Below are positions 16,399-24,839 of a stretch of 38,789 bases of DNA, piece after piece. A program made the translations under genes and the position numbers. The stretch is taken from the NCBI GenBank assembly GCA_029060065.1, contig JAIDUT010000015.1, forward strand, positions 1-38,789, read 5' to 3'. The notes under the pieces were generated by a model. That model made no database searches and was not told the DNA's origin. It saw only the letters and a list, made by a program, of their open reading frames with translations. Source of the stretch: Clostridia bacterium (GTDB taxonomy: Bacteria > Bacillota > Clostridia > Christensenellales > UBA3700). The stretch's first letter is position 1; every line of letters begins with the position of its first letter.

Positions 16399-18804
16399 TT
16401 ACGCTACCATTTGACTTGCGGTATTATTTTGAGGCAGTGAAAATACTATTGAAATTGCCGAGCCTTTATTATAAGCGCTTGGGTCGTCTTTAACTATAGT
16501 GTTATAGGATTTAATTCTCGTCTTAAGTATGCCTACTCTGCTGACGTATCTGTTAAAGGCCTCGCTTACTTTTTCCGCAGACATATCCTCGCCTAGCATA
16601 ACACTAAACGACATTCCCTCCAGCGACATTCCGCTCTTGTCAATATACTCGAAGATATAGCTCAACTCGTCTACTGCGCTGAATCCCTGAGTATCGTCGC
16701 CGTCAAGATATAAGTCGAATGTACGTAAATAAGTGGTTGTGCTTATGATACCTGTTTTTATAGTAATCTCAAGTTGCAATTTGAAGTTAGCGTAATAATT
16801 AAATTGACTGTCCGCGACATACTGAGAATACTGATTGGAATTATAATTATCAACCTCGCTTCTTTCTTCGTCGGTAAACAAGAAATATTTGCCGTTGACG
16901 TACTCATAATAATTCACGCTTGAGCCGTTTGTTATGCCGAAAGCCGGATTACCCCAAGTTGCATCGGAAATGAACCATTCGCCCATTAACTGAATTTTGT
17001 TCCAAGCGTGACCTGCATCTTGCGCGCTAGCGTCCTTTAACTTACCGGTTACTCGCACGCAATCAATACCCTCTATTGCGCACATAACGGCGTACGCTTT
17101 GGACAATCCGTCGCATACCGCAGAGCCGTTAAGCACGCCCTCAATATAAAACGCGTTATATTTATAACTTGCCTGCGACACTTTTCCCTCTGCAACGTTG
17201 TAATCGTAATAAACATTGACCACAAGCCAATCAAAGATTGCCCTCGCCTTTTGCAAATCCGTCATTCTATCGTCGCAAATGCTACGCAAAATCGTCTTAA
17301 ATTGATTGTATATCCTGTAAGCGGGAGTATTAATTGAAAGCAAAGGACGATAACCGTGAGAAAGCACATAGAAGAGTTGGTCGGACGTAGAACATTCATA
17401 CTCATTCTCTACGTAATTTATAGCAAATTCGTCAAACGTTGCGCTTCTGTTGCTCTCGTAATTATTGAATACATTACCTACTTGTAAGTAATAATCTTTC
17501 TCATCAGTCGCAGAAAGAGTGGCTTGGCCGCTTACGCTAGAACTCATATATACGCAACAAGTATTATTCTCGCACTTGTAAGTTGCGCTTAACATTCTTG
17601 GGAAAGTACTCTCTCCCAACGCCTTAACTACTTCCGCCTGAATATTCTCTCGACCGCTTACGTAAGTAACTCTCTTGGGCGTATATTCACTATGGATATT
17701 ATAGAAAAGAATAAACTCCACAAACGCCAACATATCCTCATAACTGCCAATAGTCCTGATATCGGTGATTTTATACCAACCTCTATCTAAGAAGCCTGAG
17801 TAAACAACGTCTTCCCAACGCGCATATAACGTCAAATCGCTATCGGGCATATAATGCAAATTGTGTCTTACGCTCATATCTTCGTCTATATACCACACTA
17901 GTTTTTTAGACCCGTCTTGTGAGATAACGTTGGCAGGTCTTGTCAAAGCTGTCCCAGGATAAAGGGTCTGTTCTTTATACTCGCTAGCGTCTACGTCATC
18001 CGGCAAAACGTAAGACAACGTCGTAGTGTCGTCGATATTCACGTACTTTGCATACAATACGAGATTGCGCGTAACTCCCGACAAGGAAGTCAATTTTTCT
18101 TGGAAATTCTTATCGAGATACCAACCTACAAACTTCTTTTCTATGTTAGACGCATCTGCGTCTTGCAATTCAAAAATATCCTCTACAGTAAACTCTTCCT
18201 TATTGTCCGGACTGTTTACTCCGCCGTTCAAAACGTATTCTATCGTGTAAGTTATGACGGAAAATTTAGCTTCAAATTGAGCGCTGGAATTAGGCAAACT
18301 TTCCTTATCGTCAAAGTTTACTTCTTTACCGTTATACGTCCAGTATAAGAAGTCATACCCGCTTTTACGCACGATAGGCACTACGATTTCGTCGACGCTC
18401 TCAACTACTTGAATGGAATCTCCGCTGATAAACTCGGCATTTGGAGCATAAAAATGGAAAACTAAATTGTTAGCGCCTGACGACAGCTTAATTACGAATT
18501 CCTTGACAACTTCTCCATTGAAGTCGCCTATTCCGCTTATCTTGACGCGTCCCTTGCCGACTTCGATATTGTTAGAATATTCAACGGTATAATCTACGTC
18601 TTTTTGTAATACTTTACCTGCATACTTTACCGTTACTTCAGGAGTAATAGCCTGCCCCGTATACTCATAAGTTTGAGCAGAAAGAGAAACTTCGCAATTT
18701 GAAATATGCGTCTTAAAATTATTAAAATTGCAAGCCGTCAACGCCATTAGCGTCGCAAGCAATAATATCAATATTACGGCTAGGCTTCTCTTTCTATTTT
18801 TCAT
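16399..18804 (-). CDS. Transglutaminase-like lipoprotein with InlB-type repeats
   Basis: An 801-residue predicted lipoprotein; the signal ends at the lipobox LTAC near residue 25. Next is a ~75-residue repeat domain common in clostridial surface proteins (YEYTGQAITPEVTVKYAGK ... DYTVEYSNNIEVGKG ... IKLSSG). Residues ~110-330 hold InlB B-repeat-like units (YDFLYWTYNGKEV, KKFVGWYLDKNF, LVLYAKY). Residues ~520-690 are a transglutaminase-like domain with a complete apparent Cys-His-Asp triad: AVCDGLSKAYAVMC (Cys ~561), GHAWNKIQL (His ~601), ISDATWGNP (Asp ~612). Such surface proteins may process or cross-link peptides; the substrate is unknown. The ATG overlaps the trmB stop as ATGA, with GGAG upstream, so expression is coupled to trmB. 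Confidence 0.85.
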   Translation of the reverse strand: MKNRKRSLAVILILLLATLMALTACNFNNFKTHISNCEVSLSAQTYEYTGQAITPEVTVKYAGKVLQKDVDYTVEYSNNIEVGKGRVKISGIGDFNGEVVKEFVIKLSSGANNLVFHFYAPNAEFISGDSIQVVESVDEIVVPIVRKSGYDFLYWTYNGKEVNFDDKESLPNSSAQFEAKFSVITYTIEYVLNGGVNSPDNKEEFTVEDIFELQDADASNIEKKFVGWYLDKNFQEKLTSLSGVTRNLVLYAKYVNIDDTTTLSYVLPDDVDASEYKEQTLYPGTALTRPANVISQDGSKKLVWYIDEDMSVRHNLHYMPDSDLTLYARWEDVVYSGFLDRGWYKITDIRTIGSYEDMLAFVEFILFYNIHSEYTPKRVTYVSGRENIQAEVVKALGESTFPRMLSATYKCENNTCCVYMSSSVSGQATLSATDEKDYYLQVGNVFNNYESNRSATFDEFAINYVENEYECSTSDQLFYVLSHGYRPLLSINTPAYRIYNQFKTILRSICDDRMTDLQKARAIFDWLVVNVYYDYNVAEGKVSQASYKYNAFYIEGVLNGSAVCDGLSKAYAVMCAIEGIDCVRVTGKLKDASAQDAGHAWNKIQLMGEWFISDATWGNPAFGITNGSSVNYYEYVNGKYFLFTDEERSEVDNYNSNQYSQYVADSQFNYYANFKLQLEITIKTGIISTTTYLRTFDLYLDGDDTQGFSAVDELSYIFEYIDKSGMSLEGMSFSVMLGEDMSAEKVSEAFNRYVSRVGILKTRIKSYNTIVKDDPSAYNKGSAISIVFSLPQNNTASQMVA

Positions 18805-19484
18805 TTATTGCGCTCCGGCAGATATGCTTCCAATTTGTAAATCGGCATATCCATTTCCGTGTATTTATATTCATGTTCCGTCATTATATTGTCTTTGCAG
18901 TCGGAGTTATGTAAATCAAGCGTTAAGTTTTTAAGCGCAAAACCGTTTTGCGACAATTCACAAACAGTATACTCAAACATTCCTCTATTATCCGTCTTGT
19001 GATAAATCTCTCCGCCCATTGCCAATATATCTTTATAAATCTCCAAAAACTTCTTATTGGTAAGTCTTTGCTTTTCGTATCCTTTTTGCGGTAGTGGCGT
19101 GGGAAAATTGATATATATCTTCGATACGCTGTGAGGCGGAAAATAACTGGGCAAGCACTCTGCTCTGAGTATCATAAAACGTACGTTTTTCAAGCCTTCT
19201 TTGTCTATCCTCTCGCAAGCCTCGACTATGACATTGGAAAGCATTTCTATGGCTATAAAATTGACGTCGGGTCTAAACCTTGCAAGACCTGCTATAAATC
19301 TGCCTTTGCCACAGCCTATCTCCAAATGTACGGGGTTGTCGTTGCCAAAGACTTCTTTGAAGTTGATGTAGTCTTTCTGTGACACGGAAGTTTTCATATT
19401 GAGGTCTTCAATAGTGCGTTCTATAATTAAATGACGCACAGCTTCAAGACGTTCGTCCAAATTATGCTTTCTTCTCATTCGCAT
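18801..19484 (-). CDS. trmB: tRNA (guanine-N7-)-methyltransferase
   Basis: A 227-residue class I methyltransferase that makes m7G46 in tRNA. The SAM loop LEIGCGKGRFIAGLA is at 54-68, NFIAIEM at 75-81, and the C-terminal PIYKLEAY matches the family end. The usual NFSDPWPKxRHxKRRLT motif reads INFPTPLPQKGYEKQRLT at 125-142, so the normally conserved Asp-Pro-Trp is lost. Start at the ATG at 19484: GGAGG lies eight bases upstream, and the second Met two codons later has poorer spacing. The gene has its own promoter (19511-19539) and overlaps the lipoprotein gene by four bases. Confidence 0.9.
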   Translation of the reverse strand: MRMRRKHNLDERLEAVRHLIIERTIEDLNMKTSVSQKDYINFKEVFGNDNPVHLEIGCGKGRFIAGLARFRPDVNFIAIEMLSNVIVEACERIDKEGLKNVRFMILRAECLPSYFPPHSVSKIYINFPTPLPQKGYEKQRLTNKKFLEIYKDILAMGGEIYHKTDNRGMFEYTVCELSQNGFALKNLTLDLHNSDCKDNIMTEHEYKYTEMDMPIYKLEAYLPERNK

Positions 19485-19510
19485 ATCAGTTACCTCCGCT
19501 TTACAATTCT

Positions 19511-19539
19511 ATTTTAACATGTTTTTATGCATTTGTCTA
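19511..19539 (-). promoter_or_regulatory. trmB-lipoprotein promoter
   Basis: On the minus strand TAGACA (19534-19539), a 17-base spacer ending in TGT, and TAAAAT (19511-19516), i.e. with an extended -10. Predicted start near 19504, leaving about 20 leader bases with GGAGG. Confidence 0.7.
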
Positions 19540-19552
19540 GATACATTTTTTG

Positions 19553-20431
19553 TCACTGATTTTTGAACTCGCCGTTGATGCCGGCGTAGACGCTACCGAG
19601 CGCTCCCGCCTTATTACCAAGACTTGCGCGAGCTATCGGAGTAGAATTCATGCTCTTATATTCTTTTAGAAATCTCTGCCACCAGTACTGAGCCATTTCA
19701 ATAACTCCACCGCCTACAATTATTAGCGAAGGATTATAGAGTTTTATCGACTTTGCAATAATTGCGCTCAAGTCCTTATAAAAATCTAAAAGCACCCTTT
19801 TGTGCGACACGTCGAGAGAATTAAATAAGTGATATAAATTTTCATTGCCGTATCTCTTTAGCGCCGTTGCGGAAACGTATTGCTCGGCGCACCCCTTTTT
19901 CCCGCAAGCGCAAATTCTTCCGTCTTCATGTAATACGCAATGTCCTAGATAAGTGTCCGTAACGCAATTACCGTCGAGTTTTTTGCCGGCGAGGAATGAC
20001 GCCCCAAGTCCAGTACCTATAGTAAACATCATTACGCTGTCAGCCCTTTTGCCTGCGCCCATAAAACTTTCGCCGATAAGCGCGCCCACAGCGTCGTTGA
20101 CGACAACTACTCTTTTGCCAAAATGCTCGCTTAGGATTTTAGAGAGCTGTGTACCCGAATAATGAGGTATCGTCGTAGCGTAAACCACCTCACCGCTATC
20201 CCAATCTATCGAGCCTGCAGTCGCCACTGCTATAATTTCGCAATCTTGCCACTTAAAACGCTCGATTGCTTTGATGATATTGGCAATCACGACGTCCCTA
20301 CCGCCATTTGCTTGCGACGGAATAGACGCAAACTTCAAGATTTTATAGTCGTCGGCATTTTGCGCTTCGCCTACTTCTATCAAAGCGCTCTTTATACTGG
20401 TACCGCCTACGTCTACGCCTATTGCTAACAT
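19553..20431 (-). CDS. ROK-family sugar kinase, probably glucokinase-like
   Basis: A 292-residue ROK protein that probably phosphorylates a hexose. The phosphate-binding loop GVDVGGTSIKSALIE is at 5-19, the catalytic Asp sits in VVVNDAVGALIGE, followed by GTGLGASFLAGKK and the ROK zinc site (His in LGHCVLHEDG, then CACGKKGCAEQYVS). There is no N-terminal helix-turn-helix, so it is an enzyme and not a ROK repressor. It follows the aldose epimerase gene by 21 bases, with GGAG before the ATG, fitting a hexose-entry role. The exact sugar is not deducible; glucose or N-acetylated hexoses are both possible. Confidence 0.85.
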   Translation of the reverse strand: MLAIGVDVGGTSIKSALIEVGEAQNADDYKILKFASIPSQANGGRDVVIANIIKAIERFKWQDCEIIAVATAGSIDWDSGEVVYATTIPHYSGTQLSKILSEHFGKRVVVVNDAVGALIGESFMGAGKRADSVMMFTIGTGLGASFLAGKKLDGNCVTDTYLGHCVLHEDGRICACGKKGCAEQYVSATALKRYGNENLYHLFNSLDVSHKRVLLDFYKDLSAIIAKSIKLYNPSLIIVGGGVIEMAQYWWQRFLKEYKSMNSTPIARASLGNKAGALGSVYAGINGEFKNQ

Positions 20432-20452
20432 TACTCCATTCTCTCCAATAAA

Positions 20453-21322
20453 TTATCCTTTATAAATTTCTATAGAAAAGGTGTATTGACGACTTTCGCC
20501 GACAGCAAGCCTTTCAATAAGTTCTTTGTCTTTCAACTCCCTTGTAGGGTCGGAAAAGTCCGGTATGCCCCACCAAGGCTCGACGCAATAATATGCTCCG
20601 CTTGTTGGGTGCGACCAAAAAGCAAGCGCTGTTGGATTAGAAAATTCAAACTTGAAATTCACGCCGTCGGGTCTTTTTAATTCAAGAGCGTCGAAATTTT
20701 CGTCCGTGAATATCAAAGTCTTAAGTTTTTTCATAGTTGCTTTGCTACAACTGAATTTATCCAATTCTTGATACGTATCCTTTTTTTCTATAAAATGCCC
20801 GACTTCGTCGAGATAATAGTTGTTGGGGACAATAGGTCTTTTGAATACGACAAAATTATCTGCCGTGTCGCCTTTTTCATCTACGACATTCATAGCAGGA
20901 TGTCCTCCGATGCCGAAATATATCTCTTTATCGTCAAGGTTCTTGACTGTCATAGTCTTGATATACTTTGCGTCCTCGACTTTATGCTCAATCGTTAATT
21001 CAAACTTAAACGGATATACTTCAATCGTATCTTCGTCCCACAGATATTTATGCGTCACGCTGTCCGCGGTCTTACTTACAATATCAAAGTTATGACGTCT
21101 GCATATACCGTGCGACGGAATATAGTACTCTTCGCCGTCAACGGTATAATATCCGTCCTTTAGCCTTGCAACGAATGGGAATATCGTCACGTCGTGACCT
21201 GTCCAGCTTTTTTCGTCGCCTTGCCATATACATTCAAGTCCGTCCTCGTCTTGAATACTCAAAAGAGAACTTCCTACCTCGTCTATTTTTACTTTTAGTT
21301 TGTCAGAATATATGATACTCAT
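20453..21322 (-). CDS. Aldose 1-epimerase family protein (LacX-like)
   Basis: A 289-residue galactose-mutarotase-fold protein. It resembles the LacX branch: TIFPFVARLKDGYYTVDGEE, then IPSHGICRRHNF with the conserved His, FGIGGHPAMNV with the second His, and the acidic residue in YYCVEPWWGIPD. The family interconverts alpha and beta anomers of free hexoses; LacX members often have unproven specificity. It sits 12 bases after the aminotransferase gene, with AAGGAG before the ATG, and directly upstream of the ROK kinase, which would use the product anomer. Confidence 0.85.
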   Translation of the reverse strand: MSIIYSDKLKVKIDEVGSSLLSIQDEDGLECIWQGDEKSWTGHDVTIFPFVARLKDGYYTVDGEEYYIPSHGICRRHNFDIVSKTADSVTHKYLWDEDTIEVYPFKFELTIEHKVEDAKYIKTMTVKNLDDKEIYFGIGGHPAMNVVDEKGDTADNFVVFKRPIVPNNYYLDEVGHFIEKKDTYQELDKFSCSKATMKKLKTLIFTDENFDALELKRPDGVNFKFEFSNPTALAFWSHPTSGAYYCVEPWWGIPDFSDPTRELKDKELIERLAVGESRQYTFSIEIYKG

Positions 21323-21334
21323 ATATATTTCTCC

Positions 21335-22522
21335 TTATTTTTTTACAGTTTCTTCAGCAAGTTTCTTGAAATAAGGCAACGACCGCTCTATCATATCGTA
21401 ACTTACGCAATAAGCAATTCTAACGTACCCTTCGCAAGCAAAACTCCTTCCTCCGACAAGAAGTATGTTATACTCCTTTGCTTTCGCTACAAATTTACTT
21501 TCGTCAATAGGACATTTGACAAATAGATAGAACGCGCCTTGCGGTCTTATACATTCAAAGCCGTACTCCGTCAAAGCGTTATAGAGCAACTTCCTGTTCT
21601 TATCGTACGCCGACACATCGGTCTTTTCGTCAATACAACTCTCTATCACCAGCTGTTGAAGCGACGGAGCGTTGACAAAACCGAGTATTCTCGTAGCTAT
21701 TCCGCATGCAACAATCAAATTATCGCTGTCCTCCGCCTCGTCCGGTATGGCAAGATAACCTATTCTTTCTCCCGGTAAAGAAAGCGACTTAGAATAGGAA
21801 TAACCCACTATAGTATTGTCGTAATACTTTGTTATGAAAGGTACGCTAACGTTGTCATAGGCAATTTCCCTATACGGTTCGTCGGAAATTAGATAAATTG
21901 CTTCGCCCTTTTTATCGCTTTGTTCCTTGAGTATTTTGCCGAGTGCTTTTAGCGTATTTTCGTCGTAAACTACGCCGGTTGGGTTGTTGGGAGAATTGAT
22001 AATCACAGCTTTCGTACGTCCGCTTATCGCCTTTTTCAAATTCTCTAAGTTTGGTTGAAATGTAGGCGGATTTGGCGGTACGACTACGACTTTACCGCCG
22101 ACGTTTGCAATATAGTTGTTGTACTCGCCAAAATACGGCGCAAATACGATAACCTCGTCACCCTCGTTGATAATGGACTTCAAAGCCACGTTAAGACCGC
22201 CCGCGGCGCCAACCGTCATAATTATATTTTTGAAAGTAAAATTTGTGCCGTATCTTGAATTAAGATTGTCCGCGACGGCTTTTCTAACGCTTTCAAAACC
22301 GCTATTTAGCATATAACCGTGCAAAGTTAGAGCGTCGGTATTTCCTGCAATCTTAACGATCGCATCGTTGACTGCGTTTGGCGCAGGTACGCTGGGATTG
22401 CCGAGAGAAAAGTCGTATACGTTTTCTTTGCCGTATATTTCGGATAGTCTTTTTCCCTCTTCAAACATAGCTCTTATCGCAGAACCCGATTGAATTACCT
22501 CTTTAATTTTTTTAGAAATCAT
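21335..22522 (-). CDS. Fold-type I PLP-dependent aminotransferase (aspartate aminotransferase-like)
   Basis: A 395-residue class I/II aminotransferase. The PLP-binding lysine lies in GYSYSKSLSLPGERIGY; the family motif NSPNNPTGVVYDE and the C-terminal arginine that binds the substrate carboxylate (EGYVRIAYCVSYD) are present. The likely reaction is amino transfer between an amino acid and 2-oxoglutarate, with aspartate as the most common substrate in this branch. It follows a 2-hydroxyacid dehydrogenase gene by 15 bases with AAGAGG before the ATG, so the pair may interconvert amino, keto and hydroxy acids. Substrate remains open. Confidence 0.88.
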   Translation of the reverse strand: MISKKIKEVIQSGSAIRAMFEEGKRLSEIYGKENVYDFSLGNPSVPAPNAVNDAIVKIAGNTDALTLHGYMLNSGFESVRKAVADNLNSRYGTNFTFKNIIMTVGAAGGLNVALKSIINEGDEVIVFAPYFGEYNNYIANVGGKVVVVPPNPPTFQPNLENLKKAISGRTKAVIINSPNNPTGVVYDENTLKALGKILKEQSDKKGEAIYLISDEPYREIAYDNVSVPFITKYYDNTIVGYSYSKSLSLPGERIGYLAIPDEAEDSDNLIVACGIATRILGFVNAPSLQQLVIESCIDEKTDVSAYDKNRKLLYNALTEYGFECIRPQGAFYLFVKCPIDESKFVAKAKEYNILLVGGRSFACEGYVRIAYCVSYDMIERSLPYFKKLAEETVKK

Positions 22523-22537
22523 ATCGATACCTCTTAA

Positions 22538-23488
22538 TTAATATACACAATTCTTTATATTACCGTTGAGAAAACTCTTCACGTTGTCAATAGCAATACT
22601 CCTAAGCCTTGACTTAGCCTCTTTCGACGCCCAAGCGATATGCGGAGTTATATAGCAATTTGGCGCGTCTATCAGCGCATTGTCATTTTGCGGTGGTTCG
22701 GTAGAGAGTACGTCTGCCCCGTAGCCAGAAATCTTTCCGCTCTCCAATCCGCTTCTAATTGACTTTTCGTCTACTATTCCGCCCCTTGCCGTATTTAGAA
22801 TAATTACGCCGTCTTTCATCTTGCTTATTGCTAGCTTGTCAATCATCTTATAGCTGTCGCTGTTCATGGGACAATGCATACTTATCACATCGCTTTGTCT
22901 ATACAGTTCGTCAAGCGAAACAATTTCAGCAATACCGTCGTTACTGCAAGGCGTGCGCCTATACGCAAGCACTTTCATACCCAAAGCCTTAGCTATCTTC
23001 GCGACTTCTTTTGCTATCGCTCCATAGCCGACAAGTCCTATCGTCTTGCCGTCAAGCTCGGTTATACTTTGCGCCGTATAACAAAAATCTTTACATTGTG
23101 CCCAATCTCCTTGACGCACGGATAGCGAATGTTTGCCTACGCCCATTGCTATCTCCAACAACAATGCTAAAGTCAACTGCGCTACCGACTTAGTCGAGTA
23201 ATTAGGTATATTGCATACGGGTATACCTCTTTGCTTGGCATAGTCTAAATCCACGACGTTGTAGCCAGTAGACAGCAGACCTATATATTTAAGTTTACCC
23301 AGCTGTGACAAAACGTCTTTGGAGAGTATTACTTTGTTGGAAATCAGTATATCCGCATGCTTTGCTCTCTCGACTACCTTATCGACAGGCGTACGCTCGT
23401 AGTATACGAGTTCTCCAAGCTTTTCAAGTTCGCCCCAACTTAATTGACCTTCGTCTGTTGTATATCCGTCAAGTATGACGATTTTCAT
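22538..23488 (-). CDS. D-isomer-specific 2-hydroxyacid dehydrogenase
   Basis: A 316-residue NAD-dependent dehydrogenase of the glycerate/hydroxypyruvate reductase type. Visible are the Rossmann loop GLVGYGAIAKEVAKIAKALG, the arginine region ILNTARGGIVDE, the glutamate region ADVLSTEPP, and the catalytic His in ITPHIAWASKE. I chose the ATG at 23488 instead of the longer frame from 23539. It begins the standard MKIVILDGYTT strand, overlaps the stop of the upstream methyltransferase as ATGA, and has AAGGGG upstream. The family reduces 2-keto acids to D-2-hydroxy acids; hydroxypyruvate is a reasonable guess but not proven. Confidence 0.88.
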   Translation of the reverse strand: MKIVILDGYTTDEGQLSWGELEKLGELVYYERTPVDKVVERAKHADILISNKVILSKDVLSQLGKLKYIGLLSTGYNVVDLDYAKQRGIPVCNIPNYSTKSVAQLTLALLLEIAMGVGKHSLSVRQGDWAQCKDFCYTAQSITELDGKTIGLVGYGAIAKEVAKIAKALGMKVLAYRRTPCSNDGIAEIVSLDELYRQSDVISMHCPMNSDSYKMIDKLAISKMKDGVIILNTARGGIVDEKSIRSGLESGKISGYGADVLSTEPPQNDNALIDAPNCYITPHIAWASKEAKSRLRSIAIDNVKSFLNGNIKNCVY

Positions 23489-24831
23489 ATTTTTCTCAAC
23501 CCCTTTGGATAATGATTTTTTGCTAATGCTCCATCGCATTTACACCAACCCAGAGATACGTCTTTATAAGTTGCTAACGCCCAGCCTTTGACACCGTCTG
23601 CATCCAAAGTCTGTCCGCTCAAATACTTCTCTGCGTCTTGTTTCGTCAATGACAAAACACGCTTTACTTCCCCGCTTTTCAACGCCATGGCGAGAGCGTG
23701 CGACGGCTCGAATCTATTTTTCTTGTATTCCCCAAGTTGCAGACCTGCTCTCTCTACTTTGAGCCCGTCCAACTTCGGCGTTCCCGACGGCATAGCGTAC
23801 AAAATTTGTCCAAAAGAAAGATTAGCATCCAACTCTATATTGAGATTATCTTTTTGCCAAGCTTTGAATTCTTTTACGGCTTTGGGATCTGCTTTACTCG
23901 GCTGAAGCGCATACTTACTTGCGTTTATCTCTTGATTATTTTTCAGCACAGCAAAGAAATGTCCCTCTCCTTGGTATTTATGTGGGAATATCCTATTGGT
24001 CTTAACAAGTTGGTCGTTAAATTTACTGCCGTCTAAATTAAATCCATTGCAAAACTTAAACTTACTATCAATTATTTCAAAGCCCTCGTTGTTTTGCAAA
24101 AACTCGTTGATAACTTCTTCATTCTCCTGCTTGGAAAACGTGCAAGTGGAATATACTATAACTCCGCCCGACTTGAGCATTTGCACTGCGCTTTGAAGAA
24201 TATTAATTTGTCTTTGTTTACAATTTTCCACGTTAGCAGGCGACCACTCATCGATTGCCAAAGGATTTTTCCTGAACATACCCTCGCCCGAGCATGGTGC
24301 GTCTACTAAAATTCTATCGAACACACCCTTTAACCGCTTAGCAAGATTATCGGGACTTTCGCTCAAAACCACGCAGTTTCTCACGCCCATTCTCTCGATG
24401 TTTTGAGAGAGTATCTTTGCTCTCGAAGGTATAATCTCATTAGATACGAGCAGTCCGTCGTCTTGTAATTTGCAAGCTATCTGACTGCTCTTTCCACCGG
24501 GAGCGGAACATAAGTCAAGTACTTTGTCGCCCATTTGAATATCCATACTCTCTACGACCGCCATCGCGCTTGGCTCTTGGATATAGAAGGCTCCGCCCTC
24601 GTGCAAGACGCTCTTTCCCGGTCGGTCGTCGCCGTTGAAATAATATCCGCTGTCGCACCAATCCACAGCCTTTAAGTCAAACTCGTCAAGGACAGCCTTA
24701 CTCTCGCACTTAAGAGTATTGATTCTCAAGCCTTGAATTTTGCCTTGCTCGTAGCTTGCCAAAAAAGCCGAGTATTCATCGCCCAGTATATTCTCCATTC
24801 TCGACAAAAATTCTTGCGGTAGATTTTGCAT
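23485..24831 (-). CDS. RsmF-like rRNA (cytosine-C5) methyltransferase
   Basis: A 448-residue NOL1/NOP2/Sun family enzyme that methylates C5 of a cytosine in rRNA. The SAM loop is VLDLCSAPGGKSSQIAC; the two catalytic cysteines lie in DAPCSGEGMFRKNP and YSTCTFSKQENEEVI. After the catalytic domain (~1-300) comes a C-terminal region with RFEPSHALAMALKSGEVKRV and LDADGVKGWALATYKDVSLGWCKCDG, the PUA-like extension of RsmF-type proteins that aids RNA binding. It lies eight bases after the exonuclease gene with AGGA before the ATG, and shares ATGA with the dehydrogenase gene. Confidence 0.9.
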   Translation of the reverse strand: MQNLPQEFLSRMENILGDEYSAFLASYEQGKIQGLRINTLKCESKAVLDEFDLKAVDWCDSGYYFNGDDRPGKSVLHEGGAFYIQEPSAMAVVESMDIQMGDKVLDLCSAPGGKSSQIACKLQDDGLLVSNEIIPSRAKILSQNIERMGVRNCVVLSESPDNLAKRLKGVFDRILVDAPCSGEGMFRKNPLAIDEWSPANVENCKQRQINILQSAVQMLKSGGVIVYSTCTFSKQENEEVINEFLQNNEGFEIIDSKFKFCNGFNLDGSKFNDQLVKTNRIFPHKYQGEGHFFAVLKNNQEINASKYALQPSKADPKAVKEFKAWQKDNLNIELDANLSFGQILYAMPSGTPKLDGLKVERAGLQLGEYKKNRFEPSHALAMALKSGEVKRVLSLTKQDAEKYLSGQTLDADGVKGWALATYKDVSLGWCKCDGALAKNHYPKGLRKI

Positions 24832-24839
24832 TAAGTATC

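Noticed and set aside
23489..23539. Longer N-terminus for the 2-hydroxyacid dehydrogenase
   Set aside because: The extra residues do not match the family, and the ATGA overlap at 23485-23488 gives a better start.
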